DNA of 64,000 nt from Choristoneura fumiferana (GCF_025370935.1 NC_133472.1:42899472-42963471); one strand, 5' to 3'; positions 9,675 to 23,800 are shown, numbered from the stretch's first letter. Numbers and translations: made by a program. The notes: generated from the sequence alone by a model not told the origin.

Positions 9675-12547
9675 AAGTCACTCCGATTGGCTCATTTGTC
9701 AAAGTTAGCCAGATAGCCTGTCACGGGAACCCTCGTTATGATATGAATACATCGGCACCTTTAAGGTTTGCTTTGTACTCTAATCGAAGATTTTACAATT
9801 TTTTTCATGTTTATAATTTGTATGATTTTTAATAAATAATTGTGGAACATTTGCTTACTCTTTACTTAACACCTACTGGAGATGTTAAGTTCCTATATTA
9901 TAATTTATAAATTATAACCCAAGAAAATGGCTATGTATACTTCGTTTTTTAGCATTAGAAAGAAGGTAAGCGATCGATCTTGATGTCTTTTAAATGAAAA
10001 ACATTTTTGAAAAATAAGTCACAGCGAATAGTAACAATTAGCAAGGACATATGATTATTGATACATGCTTTTGTTATCATAATCATAAGTAATAGTAACT
10101 ATTTTTTTTATAAAAAAACTCGTCAAGATTGTTTACCTTGCACCATTCAATATACTTACGACACAATATTTCACGCAAAAATCGAAACAGGAATGCAAAA
10201 AGAAGTGAGAAGGAAAAGGCAAATAAAATAAAAAAAATTGTCAACAGCGCAATTTATTTAAGTAAATATAAAATAAGTGAACCCTAAAAATAACTCTGAT
10301 CCATAAAAAATACATTTCAAATTAACAACTTAGTTGAAGATATGATTTCTGAGCGCCAATATACAATTTCGTGTTACATAATTAAACTTCTTGATTTCTT
10401 ACATCTTTGGTGTAAAAATAATATAAACACCAGATATTGCAATTTAGAAAATATTTCACAATATATTAAGTAACGTTATGCTAATGATAATATCATACTT
10501 TATTATACACGTAATATCACTCTAATATTCATTAATTATTTAACCTTAATTATAATTTAACCTTTTCCGAAAGTCCGCACGCACTGCACACGACCCCCCA
10601 ATATCTTTTTATTTTTCCTTTTTTAAAGGCGACTGGGCGAGGTCCGTTGCAGTAAGTGTCGACCGCTAAAGTTTTCGGCATAATTTAAAGTGCACTCCGT
10701 ACACAGATGTACCAGGGTTAAAGCGAGGTTCCGTCCATAAGGCAGTGGAGTGAGGGTTAAATAAGGAACCCTTTAAAATGGTCCCAATATACTAGATATG
10801 ATATGATATGATATGAAAGTCTAGAGCACTACCATATACCATGGTCCATGACACCTATTCACAACCCAAAAGAAAAATCACCTTATGATTTACTTACAAC
10901 ATAAAAAAATTAATTCAATTTAACCTTTTTAGAAGAGTAAGGCTGGATTTAGTGCTCGTACGATGGTCAGCACTGATGCTTAGTTCGAATGCTGTATCCA
11001 ATTAAATGTATGATCAATTGATCACATCTATTTGTGCTATCAGTATTCTGTTCTAGCGGATAACTAGTAGTGTTAATTCTTTAGAAAAGGTTAAAGTTTC
11101 AACAAAAGGCAAGTTCATTATTGGGTTGGTGCTGTCACTGATCTAAGGTTTAGGTTTATTTATAAGACCAATTTTCGAGATTGTAACTTCGGGAGACTTC
11201 AGAGATTCTTTATAAAAGCATATTATAAAAATGTGTAGAATTTACTCTAAAACTACCACTAACACATTTTTATTTTAGCAACATTTACATGTTGTTTTGC
11301 GAAGTCCTTTTAAAAATATATTTGATTTTAACTTTAGAATGCGTACTGGTAACCTAAGGCAACGCTACGATGCGCAATTTGAAAACTTCTGCTTTATACT
11401 AAAACATCGAATAAAAGTGAGCTATTTTATATGAAACGTGGTGTGTCAAAATCAGATACAATGAGATTTACTTAATAAATATGGTTAGCAGCAACACTGG
11501 TACTATTTATGGTATAAAAGAAATGCAATTGTCTTTCGAACTGTAGTTGACTTATAATTTTTTACCTAAACGTTTGTAAATGCCATATAATTCCGGCGGA
11601 CGGATTTCTTAAACCATTGCATGGTGCCTATTTAACATCATTCATATGAACTTAAAACTACTGGACACCATTCTGTTATCTGTATGTCTTTTTGGACGAT
11701 AGAGGTGAATTTCCATTTGCAACTGCCATTTACTTCTCAGAATAAACCAAGAACTATGCCGATGTGCTTGAAACGCATACTAAATTGAACCTTGAAATTG
11801 TTTTTATAGAGGTAACAGCCAAATGGCGAGCATAATCCAAAGTTAAAAGTTAAAGGCGCAAGGTTAAAATATCAAGTGTGTTAGTGACTTTCGTATGCGG
11901 TCCTGGTGTTCCGAAGGTTAAACACCAATAACGATTAATTGGGAATATTCGTGAGGAATTAACGGCGGTTACAATGGTAAACCAACCCGTGAGCAAAGAC
12001 GGAACCCGCAAGGCACTGAGTGAATCATATTAAACATCAAATACTCTCCAACCACTGAGATAGCTACAAATAACTTTATCAGGTTTTTAAAAGGCATCGA
12101 ATTACTCACACATACTAAAAATGCTTTTATCTTTTACCTTAACAGATCATGACACCTAAAAAACCCATTTAGCTTAAATGAAGTAGCAGATGATAACGAA
12201 ACGTACTTTAACTAGAATAGGGTTAAGCGAATACACGGGTGTATTGGTAGACAAGTAGATTTTTTAGCCTTTTTCAATGTAACCGACCGAGAAAATATGT
12301 TAAAACTTTTGCAAATGTTAACGTTTGTAGGTATGTTTATCACTTATGAATGATTGATGAATCGCGCATAAATGACTAAACATAACAAACCAAGATCAGA
12401 TCTTAGCCAACGACAAATCTCTTTTCAACATAAAAGTGATGTTCTCGCAATGGCGTAACTTTCAAATTAGTTTTACTATATATTTGGGATTGACACTGAA
12501 AAGGTTAAATAGTCGAAAGTCATAACCTGATAAAGGGAACAGAGCTT

Positions 12548-12826
12548 CCAGTGTAGGTTTTTGACGCAAAAATATTCAAACTCACTTTGAGTTTTAAACT
12601 CTCGAACACTTTGGGAAAATCGGTATCCGCAATCGGCGCATACCGGCAACAAACAGAGGGTCTACTGCGTAACGTTTATGACGCTCGCGATCACAATCAA
12701 ATGACAGTTTTCGCATACAAAAACTGTCATTTGATTGTGATTGCAAGTGTCAGCAACGTTAGAAAATACGGCCTCTGGTCTCACAGCAAGTGACGTTTTT
12801 TTGCGACAAAAAACTTACACCAAAGG
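12548..12826. repeat. Imperfect inverted repeat / MITE candidate
   Basis: GTGTAGGTTTTTGACGCAAA at the left and its imperfect complement (TTTTGCGACAAAAAACTTAC) at the right enclose a central hairpin with CACAATCAAATGACAGTTTT and its complement. Confidence 0.55.
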
Positions 12827-13219
12827 TTACGAACCTTGCCACACTTAGTTTGAACGTTCGAATGCCGATCTGTACAACCATTGTCCTATAACTAGATTAA
12901 ACTAAAATTTAAGTAAATAAGCAACTTAATCATATCGCTCCGTAACTAATTCAAAACCATTTGGATTCAAACCAGACAGAATAGCATAGTTTGATTACCT
13001 ATTAAAACTGCAAATTGGATTGTATTTTTAAGTGCATCATTCCTGATTGCTCAAGTTTTGTTGCACATTTTAGCTTACTTTAACTCTGTCAATTCCAACA
13101 ATAAATATATCGGCCAACTTCACTCATAGCATTCAATCGAGCTTTTACTTGTAGAATAGACAAGGTTAAAATAAAAGTATTTGACAGTGAGTGATATTAA
13201 ATTATGATCAAATATTAAG

Positions 13220-13297
13220 TGCTGGTTGATTAGAGGCCACTACACACCAGATTCGTGAGCGTGACGCGCACACGCATCTGGTGTGCATCGGCCTTAA
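13220..13297. repeat. Short hairpin element
   Basis: GAGGCCACTACACACCAGAT and CATCTGGTGTGCATCGGCCT pair imperfectly across about 75 bases. Confidence 0.5.
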
Positions 13298-16200
13298 CCA
13301 AATAAAATATAATTTACATAGACATTGATAGTTGTGAAAAATATTATAAGTAAATACATACGCTACTGATCCGTACACATGACGCGTGTTACACACCTAA
13401 AACATTAATATAATATAATTAAATATAAGTGAACTGCCAATAAAGCTACCAAGTGGTGAAAGTGTTAAAAGCATAGTTCTGAAATTCGTGTAACTAATAT
13501 TTGAGCTAACGCAGTGATAAAATTCAAACTGACAATTAGTTTTTTTTTGTATAAATGAATAAAATGTAAGGCGCTGGTATGTGTACACTTTATAGCATTT
13601 CTCCATTAACTACGTGCTGCATGCTGCTAGGTTATAAAAATGTCCTTATTTTAACCTTTACGGTTAAACAGTAAAGAATTCACCGTAAAGGTTAAATATT
13701 ATTTATAACACATTTTTTTATTAAACTATTTTTGTAAATATTATAAAAAGGTTGAAATTTATTAAAAATCCTTCATTTTGTCAGTTTATAACCTTACCAC
13801 AGTGATATATCGCTATTGTTCTAATTTTTAGAGTTCTTTTCGTACACTATTCTAAAATTAAAAATTAATTTAATCTAAACATAACATATACATAATATAT
13901 TAGTATATCTAAGTGCAGTGCAGCCGTGTAAATTTTTATGGTAAATAATTACGAATGTATATATTTATGTTATATTAATCTCCATACGTGTATACCTCGG
14001 CGTAGGAGAAAGAACATTGTTATAAAAAACCTTCTACGCATCACAAAATACATAAAAATCTTTATATTATTTCCCATCCTTCCGTATTAATTTCTCAACG
14101 TGAATAAATTACAATATACCTTTTTACATTCACACATTAAAGAAACGGAGGAACTGAGACCCTCTTTCGTTTTCCGAAGTCGGTTAAAAAGAAGCATTTG
14201 AGTGCACCGAACATTTTCTAGGCATTTCATTTAAAATCTTTAGGCGTTAAAAGTTTAATCCAAATATTCTGACGAATGCGTTATTCAAAAAGCTAATACC
14301 TCAAAACGAAGGTTCCAGCGAAAAGTATACGGTCGTCTATAAAAAAACGTGATGAGATGAGAATTACAAACGAGGTCTAAAGGTCATATGCCTAAAGACG
14401 ATTACATGGAAACATAGCGTATTCAAATAGTGAGTTTTTTAACATGTATCGTTACCACTTAAGGCCTATTCATTAATGAAATGATACAAGGAATTTTGGT
14501 AGATGCAGTGAATAAAGATTCGCCGTCATATTTTGTCGGAAGAGTTCGTTTTTACCTTGCATACTCAAGTTTACTGAAGCTACTTATGAAATCAAGATAA
14601 ATACGAACTTATAATGACAAAATACGACGCAAAAACAAACATTTTTTACTTTCTATTAAAATGCCTGAGTATCCCTAGAGGTAACCCTGTTGAAATAAAA
14701 TGCTGAGAAACGCATGTTCTGATTTATAACGTACTACTAAAGAATCGCTCTCCCACCCCAAAGTCACATTGAGTTTTTAACCCCCCTCGAGACCCTTACA
14801 TTATTTAACGAGTGGCTTACTGCTTACAAATATTAATCATTTTCTATGTAAAAAATACCCTTTTTATATCAAGTCCAAAGTGTAAGTATACATTAGGTTT
14901 TCTTTTATTACCAAAACAAATATATTTTTGGTAGATTAGGTATTAATAGCAGCACAGATAGCAGCAATGAGCTTAATTTATAAATGACAATATAATTGAC
15001 CGAAAATCTCAATAAATTACATCTTTATAAGATGGACTCAGCTAGCGCGAATGGATAAAATGAGTGAATGAAAACTATGTGCGCAACAAAATGAATATAA
15101 AAAACAGATTGATTGACAAATGAGTCGCTTAACTTCAAACTCAGATAAATCCACTCTTAACCATTTGGGAGATTAAAAAAAAAGTGATAATATCGTTAAT
15201 TCGGTGATTTGAAAGGCTGTATTTTTTATTATGGCTAAAGCGTTAAAGAAAGCGATCCTGTTCGGCAAATTCAGCATTAAAACCATACATTCTTTACAAA
15301 AAAATAAAATGTTGATTGGATTTACCTTCATTTGACCTAATCGATTGCAATTTATCTATCTTTGAAAAAACTCAGTGTGCATTTGTATACTTTTGATTTA
15401 TTTACCTGGATTTAACTAGATTTGAAAAAAAAAATACTAACAGCAATATTGAACAAACTTTTTTCGCTGATTGGCTTGGATGGACTTACCTACATTTGAA
15501 AAAAAAAAAAAAACTGTCATATGGACTTATCTGATTTTGATAAAATATTATGATTTTAACTGTATTTTTCTCAAAAACGACACAGAATTATGCTTAACCG
15601 GTAAAATTGTAACACAACTAGTTTTCTACCCTTTTATATAACCCGTTATAAGGCAGAGACGATTCAGCTACCATATGCATTGATTTGGAAATTCTACCTT
15701 ATTATTTTAGAAATAAGTTACAATATTCATTGTAATCATTGAAAATACGACTAGCTTTAAAAACATCCTTTGTCAGGTATGTATTCGATAGCTGCTTTTG
15801 ATTCTGTGGTAGTATGCACCAATAAATGGGGCCTTATTAAGGGTTAATATCAAAATATTAAAAATCGTCAGAATTGGATTTACCCGAGTTCGAAGTCAAG
15901 CGACTAAACTATGGTTTTTAAACAAGTCCCAGCTTGTGCTTTGTATTAATACGAAATAATTTTTGTTACGTTATATTCGGGCTAGCGTTTATGAATCCAT
16001 CAATAAAATGTATTCCTTACATAACGGGTCGTTTTCCACATACGGTATTTCGTCAATAGTCGATTATTTCAACAAATATACAATAAAGGCACAGTATAAG
16101 GCCAGTATATAATCTACACACAACAAGGGCTTAACCAACAGAGTGGCAACTGGCAATGCAAACCATTCGATTCTGAAACTCATGAGCTAACCTTATATTG

Positions 16201-16386
16201 TGGTACGCGATTCAGTTTCCTGGACCAGTGTAAGGACTGCAGTATAGTATGATCGGTTCTCTAACTTATGTATACATTTTCATATCATACTAATTGGATA
16301 GACAAGTGGTTATAAATGTTATATAACGTTATAAAACACGATAACATTGTATAACATTTATAATTTTAGTTACAACTTGTTAGGTT

Positions 16387-16664
16387 TGCAGGTGGTAGGA
16401 CCTTGTGCAAGGTCCGCCCGGATTGCTACCACCATCTTGCTCGCTAATCCTGCCGTAAAGCAACAGTGATTGCACTGTTGTGTTTCGGCGTGGAGAGTAA
16501 GACAGCCGGTGAAATTACTGGCACTTGAGGTATCCCATCTTAGGCCTCTAGATTGGCAACGCATCTGCAATACCCCTGGTGTTGCAGATGTTTATGGGTA
16601 GTGGTGATCTCTTACCATGAGGAGAACCACTTGCTCGTTTGCCATCCAGTCGAATAATAATAAT
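16387..16664 (+). mobile_element. Retroposon 3' end, family D
   Basis: Body words CAAGGTCCGCCCGGATTGCT, GTTTCGGCGTGGAGAGTAAG and CACTTGCTCGTTTGCCATCC end in an AATAATAATAATAAAA tail. Copies at 24711-24977, 30977-31146 and 39760-39836. Looks like a truncated non-LTR element or SINE; no ORF. Confidence 0.75.
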
Positions 16665-17404
16665 AAAAAGCTTTTGCATCGTCTTTTGTCGGATAACTTC
16701 ATATTTATCTTGCTATCTGAATCAGCTCCAGTAAACTTCAGTAAGCTAATTAAGATAGCAAGATAGATTCAAAACTTTGCGACAAAATACGCATCATATC
16801 ATAGTATTATTCACAACTGTACCTACGTTAGGTCACCGACTGTACAATCGAACATAGCGATTGTTGAAATCGCGAAACTTACTATGTAGTACATAATTAT
16901 AACCATGCACATTAGAGATTTGTTAACTGGCTTTTTCACTATACATTTTGATTTACCTCCAACATAAAAGAACACCATTCGAGTTGTTTTTTTTTTCATA
17001 AACAATCAGTGTGTTATTTTATTGACTCATGTACATGACAACAATTAAATGCTTAAAAATGAACTAAAATAATTCCCTTGCTCACCCGCGACCTTTTCAG
17101 GTTAAGAAATTTTACAAACAGACAAATTTACATTACATGCTAAGAAATTCTTCTAGTTCATTGATATGGACCTCCGCAAAGTAACGCCTGATTCAATAAA
17201 TTAATTAAATGCTTATCAGAAAACAATTAAAAAAGTCTTCTATGAACTACATGACTTGTGTTAAACGATTTTCAAAGTTTTTGTTGCAACGTATCTAAAT
17301 CGATCATATTATCTGCATGCCTAACTCTATATGTCGTGCTTGACCTTGGGCCGCCCAATTTAAACGAAGCAATCACCGCAGTGGTTTTGACTATTATTCA
17401 GACA

Positions 17405-17630
17405 ATCCATATAACTTTTTTTTCTTTAATTGTATAATATAGTTTTTAAGTATTTTATTTGTAATTATATTATTATGAAAAAATGTCATTCTGCCAAGTT
17501 TCTTGCGGCGCATTCTTCTTGGCAATGATGGTCTTTCCGAAAGCGCTGGTAGTTTAAAAAATGACGTGTAAAAGTGCCCATTGCGGCCTATTTACTGAAT
17601 AAAGCATTTGAATTTTTAAATTTTGAATTT
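17405..17630 (+). mobile_element. Jockey/CR1-group LINE 3' end, family E
   Basis: Contains TTGCGGCGCATTCTTCTTGG, CAATGATGGTCTTTCCGAAA and ends TTTACTGAATAAAGCATTTG with TTGAAT repeats, as in LINE 3' tails. Copies at 46341-46452 and 47862-48080. Confidence 0.7.
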
Positions 17631-17807
17631 TGAGTTGTAACTCTATTGGCTATAATGCTTTATGGTCGTTACACAAATTTACATTTGCAGATCACATACT
17701 GAGATTATACTGTGAGATGTAAAGGTTTACAAGGTTGACAGTCCGTGTCTAACCCGCCGACCGATATGTTACCTTACACGGTCGTGTTAAGGGCCATAAT
17801 GCTGTGT

Positions 17808-17876
17808 CTACATGTGGATAGTTGCCGCAGTGTAGCGCGCCTCGCCTCGACGCCAGCTCCATTGAGATGGGCGGTA
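17808..17876 (-). CDS. PLXDC-like terminal coding exon k
   Basis: Acceptor TTTTTTTTTTCTAG leads into 22 codons and TAG. It codes YRPSQWSWRRGEA followed by RYTAATIHM, which matches the C-terminal end I recall for insect members of this family. Phase 0 agrees with exon j. It was located by searching for the family's C-terminus. The 3'UTR runs leftwards from 17807; its end is unknown. Confidence 0.92.
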   Translation of the reverse strand, partial: YRPSQWSWRRGEARYTAATIHM

Positions 17877-20800
17877 CTAGAAAAAAAAAAGTTATTTTTA
17901 TTACAAAATAAAACATTAAATTAAAAAAATCAAAAAACCGACTGCCAAAACTAAAAGGAAGAAAATAAGTCTAGTGGTCTAGAACTCTGTTAAGTAGCTA
18001 ATTTAAAGTTCAACAGTCGGGACCCATTACTAAGAGTTTTTGAGCGTCACGATTTAAATGGGTCCCGACTGTTGAACTTTAAATTAGCTACTTAATGGGG
18101 CCCTATAAATATTCATTTTTGTAATTTAACTACAAAACTAAACAGCGCCTTTGACAAGACATCTGTACTCCAAATTTTATTGATATAAAGGTGTCCCAAA
18201 AAGGACGCAAGATTTGAAATTGATGAAAAACACTTTTTTTTTTCGTTATAATATATTTGTATATAAAATCTTGAAATACATAAATAGGGTTATTTGTGGA
18301 ATAATACGTCAGGCAAAATGCCTCCTAGGCTTTGCTGGCACATACGCACTCTTTTGTAAAATTTCTATGACCATTTTGCATGATGCGGTTGAAATTTATC
18401 CAATGCAGCGTCGAATTTCCTCTTTTAAAGCATTGCCATTTGAACGGCTTGTTTTTGGACGACCAGTGGAATGAACAGCATGAATTGATCCACTCTCCCT
18501 GAATTTTGCAACCACTCTGCTCACAGTTGATGAAGTCAAGTCAATATTCCGACCATACTTTGCACGGAATTTTCGAACCGTACACGCCAAACTACTTTTG
18601 AAATATTGTTCAATAATAAAAACGCGTTGATCTTTCGTATAACCCGCCATTTTTACAAACCCTAAACATTCAGCTGTCAAATAGTTTTTTTTTAGGGTTG
18701 CCAGCACTGCAAATTGAAATCTTGCGTCCTTTTCGGGACACCCGATACATACTGTAGTTTTCGAGTAAAACGCCTGTGACATACGGACGGACAGGCAGAC
18801 GGACGGACTTGACGAAACTATAGAGGGTTCCGTTTTTGCCATTCCGGCTCCGGAACCCTAAAAATGACATTCGTTACACCACTAGCGTTCATCATCATCA
18901 TCAGCCTATGTTCGTCCACTGCCGGACATAGGCCTCTCCCATGGCACGCCACTGAGCACGATCCTCGGCCGCTCTCATCCAGCTCTTGCCAGCCGCCCTG
19001 CGAAGATCATCGCTCCACCGAGTCTGAGGACGTCCTACGCTACGTTTGCCGATCCGTGGTCTCCACTCAAGAACTCGTCTACCCCAACGGTTATCGGTTC
19101 TTCGGGTTATATGGCCGGCCCATTGCCACTTCAGCGTGCTAATGCGGCGCCACTAGCGTTAACCTAGGTAAACCTTTACCTTGATGAGCATCTGGCCGCT
19201 GCGCGTGTGCGGGTTTTTGAACGCGTACACGAGCCACGCGGCGAGCGCTGCGACGAGCGCGATCACTGCGAACGCGGAGACCGCGGCGCCGATGGGGGAC
19301 GGCGCGGGGGCCGGGGGCGCGGCCGGGGCCCGCACCGCGAGTCCGGAGGGGACGTGCTCTGGGTAACAAATAGTAGGTAAGAGCACAGAGTACATATATA
19401 ACAGAGACACCACCTAGTACAAGCAAATGGTATCACCCTAATACTGGCTATTCAACTGGCTATTTTTCTTTCCTTCGATTTTCCAATAGATGGCACCAGT
19501 GAGAACACAAATAACACGATACGTATTGCCATCTAGTGAGACACTAAGGATACGGTACACTGACAACAACCAACAAGCTCACCAACTGAGCCTAGACGAC
19601 TAGAGATACGCATGATGTCTCTGTCTTATTTACGTCATTAGAAGAGAATGGCATGTTTCTCTCAATAGTTTCAAGAATGTGAGCAAGCGCGGGCAAGCCC
19701 AGCAAGCGCATTTCCGGTTATTCGCCATCTAGCGTCACAATTGCAAAACACTACGAAAGCCTCATAGCTGAAATGTAGCCACATGTAGCCTATACTTTCG
19801 TATTCTCAATTTATTATTTTTATGGTGTTTCTTATCTTCAAATTAAGGAGTTGAATTAAGGTTGATGTGAAGTTGTGTTTATAAAATATGCTAGTCTTTA
19901 TTTTAATCTTAATATTTCTACTTAATTCGGCTTATTCACATTTTATAATTTACAAATGTTAATAGTAATGCCATCTATTGCTGTTTCTTTGTATTAAATA
20001 TAGCTTGTAGGGATTGGTAGGCCATGGTAAGAGTCACTACTCTGTTCCGTTTCACACATTGCGTCATTTAAGGAAAAAAATATTTTCCTATCGTATTCGA
20101 TGTAATGGACACTGATGTTGTTATATATTTTAAAAAGTACAGAATTAAATTTTCTTTTTATTTTGCTTCAAAATAGAAATTATTTTTAAAACATATATTG
20201 CGAACATAGTATGCGTAATTCGGAAAAATTTCAAGTGTCACAGAACTCATCGTAGGTGAAAAATAGTAGTTTCTTTAAAGATAATTTATGTTTGAATTTA
20301 GTTTACTTCTCAATAGATGTCGCTATCACGTGTATGTACAATTCCTGGATGGCGCTATTAAGATTTTTGTAGCAGCCTATAAAAGGGCTGTCATTTTTGT
20401 ATTAAAGTCATTCCCTAAGCAACCGTCGTCTTATTCACATCGGTGCGTTCGGCATTCAAACCAGCGGCGAATTCATACGCGATAGCCCTCATTGAAAGAG
20501 GCACGACAACCATTACAAAGTTATAAACTACATTTGTAGCAAGGTGACCTGGTATACCTGGTATGGTGACGACGTGGTCGCCGGTACCAGTCTCGTGGTC
20601 GGTGAAGTACTGGTCGCCGGTGACGTTCGACGCCTTGGACGCCGGGCACTGGGTCGCGTTTACTATCTGCAGCTTTTCGCACGCTGAAACAAACGTGAGT
20701 TGAGTAGTTAGGAATGGCCAAAATAGACCTTACGTGAGCGGGAATGTGATATAATTTTATGTCTATTAGATCCCAGTTTATTACGAAGTGTGAGACGATG

Positions 20801-23800
20801 AGAAGTGAATAATTAAACTTAACTTCAATCCCGTATTAGTGACTGCAAAAAAATCGTGGTGACCTAGTGTCTATTTTAAGTAAAAAAAAAAACTAAACTA
20901 AAGGATACAGGTCGACTCCCAAGAGCTGGCACGAATGGATTGAATGAGTGAATGAAAGTATCTATGTATTAAAATTACCTATTTGTATACACTTCACACA
21001 AAAGGCTAAAAAAAAACTGTTTAGTCCGTCAGGTAGATAATTAGAACAAGAGGGCTTGGGCTATAGTTCCCACGCGGGCCCAGTGCGGATTGGGAACTCC
21101 ACAAGCACCATTGAATTGCTTCGCAGGTTTGTGCAGGTTTCCTCACGATGTTTTCCTTCACCGCAAAAGCTCGTGGTAAATTTAAAATGTAATTTCGCAC
21201 ATGAATTTCGAAAAACTCAGAGGTGCGAGCCGGGGTTTGAACCCACGACCCTCTGCTTGAGAGGCGATAGGTCAAACCACTAGGCCACCACAGCTCCCAA
21301 TATACAGGTCAATCTCGGGTCAATTTTAAGTAAAAAAAAAAAAACTAAACTTAAGGGTCGATTCACAAGAGCTGGCACGAATGGATTGAATGAGTGAATG
21401 AAAGTATCTATGTATTAAAATTACCTATTTGTATACACTTCACACAAAAGGCTTAAAAAAAAACTGTTCAGTCCGTCAGGTAGATAATTAAAACAAATTG
21501 TGCACGTATTTTTTCTTTTGTTTGACAAACAAAAAATGACGAGGATACAGTGCTTAGAAGTTTCGAGTGAAGTCACTATACGGTACGATTTTTATCTAAA
21601 GTGACGTCACTAGCCCCCACTCCGGAAGTTTGATGATCTATACCTTTGTCGATTTTTAATACTTTGATAAAACAAAAAATACGTGTCCCATATTTTTTCA
21701 TAATCTAACTGTCGGACTAAATCATCATCCCAACCTATATACGTCCCACTGCAGGGCACAGGCCTCCCCTCAGAGTGAGAGGGCTTGGGCAGTAGTTCCC
21801 ACGCGGGCCAAGCGCGGATTGGGAACTTCACACACACACACCATTGAATTGTTTCGCAGGTTTGTGCAGTTTCCTCACGATGTTTTCCTTCACCGTAAAG
21901 CTCGTGGCAAATTTCAAATGTGATTCCGCACATGAATTTCGAATAACTCAGAGGTGCGAGCCGGGGTTTGAACCCACGATCCTCTGCTTGAGAGGCCACA
22001 GGTCAAACCACCCGGCCACCACGGCTTACAAACGACTAAATAGAATGATATATTTTTGACCCACTTTCCTTAAATATTGTTTAACTAGCTTATGCCCGCG
22101 ACTTCGTCTGCGCGGATCTAGATTATCGCGCGGTGGCGTCCTCTACCGGAATAAAAGGTATTCTATGTTGATTCTTGATGTTCAAACTATCTCTATACGA
22201 GATTTCATCAAAATCGGTTCAGTGGTTTCGACGTGAAAGCGTAACAGACAGACAGACAGACAGAGTTACATTCGCATTTATAATATTAGTAGGGATTGAC
22301 ATTACTTTCATTCATTTCATTCATTCAATTTGTGAATGGTCCTGTAGTACAAACTATAGCTGTGCTGTATTACTGTATACTTACATCTAGCCATCCAGTC
22401 CTGTTTGTTTCTGTCGGTGCCGCTTGAACATTTCCTGACTTGTTCACACCATGAGCACTGTTGACAAATAGTAGATTGTACAAAAGCATAAAACGAGCCA
22501 TTTTACCCGAGACGTTCATATAACTCGAGCCGGTACGGCCAGGGTGGATAGATACGTTGAGGGGAAAATGGGTTTAATGTTAGAGTTTTACACTGCTTTT
22601 TACTTCGATTGAGAGGAAATTAAATAGCAACAGTGGAAACAATTGTTCACTTGCCTACTATGTACCTTTTATTTTTCATGCATTAGTGTATAATTATTAT
22701 TTTTTTTAGTTTCATTGATTTATTTTGATTGATTTTTAGTTTAATATAAATTAAAAATGATAAAAAAAAAACATAGAAACTTTTTTGTTTGTCGCTTTTT
22801 TGGTTGACACCTGATTACCTTGGTCTTAGACGGAGATTTTACTTTATGCACTAGAACAGGGTTTCTCAAACTTATGGCTCCACGTACCCCTGTTAAAGTT
22901 TCTAGATGATCCCGAACCCCCCCCCCCCCCTCAAGAAAGTAATAAAATTGGCTGTTGGAGAAACTAAAAATGAATACAAAAAGACTCCAAAAACCAATCT
23001 TAATCATCTTCCTAGTCTGGCAGCCTGGTGGTTTTTGGAGTAACGTGAACCTTGTCGCGAACTCCCTACAGTCGAATAGCGAACCCCTAGGGGTTCGCGT
23101 ACCCCACTTTGAGTAACCCTGCACTAAAACATAAAAAGTCATTGTATGTCGCCTAGATCCAGCATAAACACAAACTTTACGAGCATAACAAGTGAAATTA
23201 AGATTGGTTTTTTGGAATCTTTTTGTATTTTTTATTTCAATTCCAAATTTTTACTTTTACGGTCATCCCGTAAAACCGAAATTGAAAATACAAACTGAAA
23301 TATAGATGCACAGAAAAACAGAAAAATAAGACCATCACTGGGAATCGAACCCAGGTCCTCGGTAATCCGTACCGCGTGCTATACCGCTACACCACTGATG
23401 GTTCCCAGTGATGGTCTTATTTTTCTGTTTTTCTGTGCATCTATATTTCAGTTTGTATTTTCAATAACAAGTGAAAAACAAGTCTATATTAACCTCAGGT
23501 TTTTGGCTTACGGCAATTTCTGTGGAAGTATCTTTTGCTTGCGCGAGGTAGCTGACCTGCGGGGCCTGTCGTTCCGTCCCTCTGACACTTGTACTATTAA
23601 TTACGAGAGTGAGAGGGACGGTAGTGAACTTCGATTTTCAAATTTCGGAGTAGACACTGAGTACTGATTTACTGAATAATCCTTACCCATCGTACTTTGG
23701 ATGGGAACGGATTCACTACATCTATAGCGAGCTAGAACTACTCACATTGAACTCTGTCTCGTGATTGGCGCACGATTCGCACGTATCGTACTGCAGGCAG

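Larger units (their letters stand above)
9785..16350. other. AT-rich, transposon-poor 6.5-kb stretch
   Basis: I see no conserved coding exon and almost no recognisable mobile elements here, in contrast to the rest of the window. It holds a cluster of AGGTTAAA motifs (10.5-13.8 kb), a short ATATG pentamer run near 10800, a hairpin pair near 12690-12745 and a GC-richer patch at 10570-10760. It lies downstream of the receptor gene's stop codon (17808), so it could be part of a long 3'UTR, or intergenic regulatory DNA; neither is shown. Confidence 0.4.

Noticed and set aside
19139..19426. Arg/Pro-rich minus-strand ORF
   Set aside because: It is another frame of the GC-rich exon j; the membrane-span frame is the one that joins neighbouring exons in phase.
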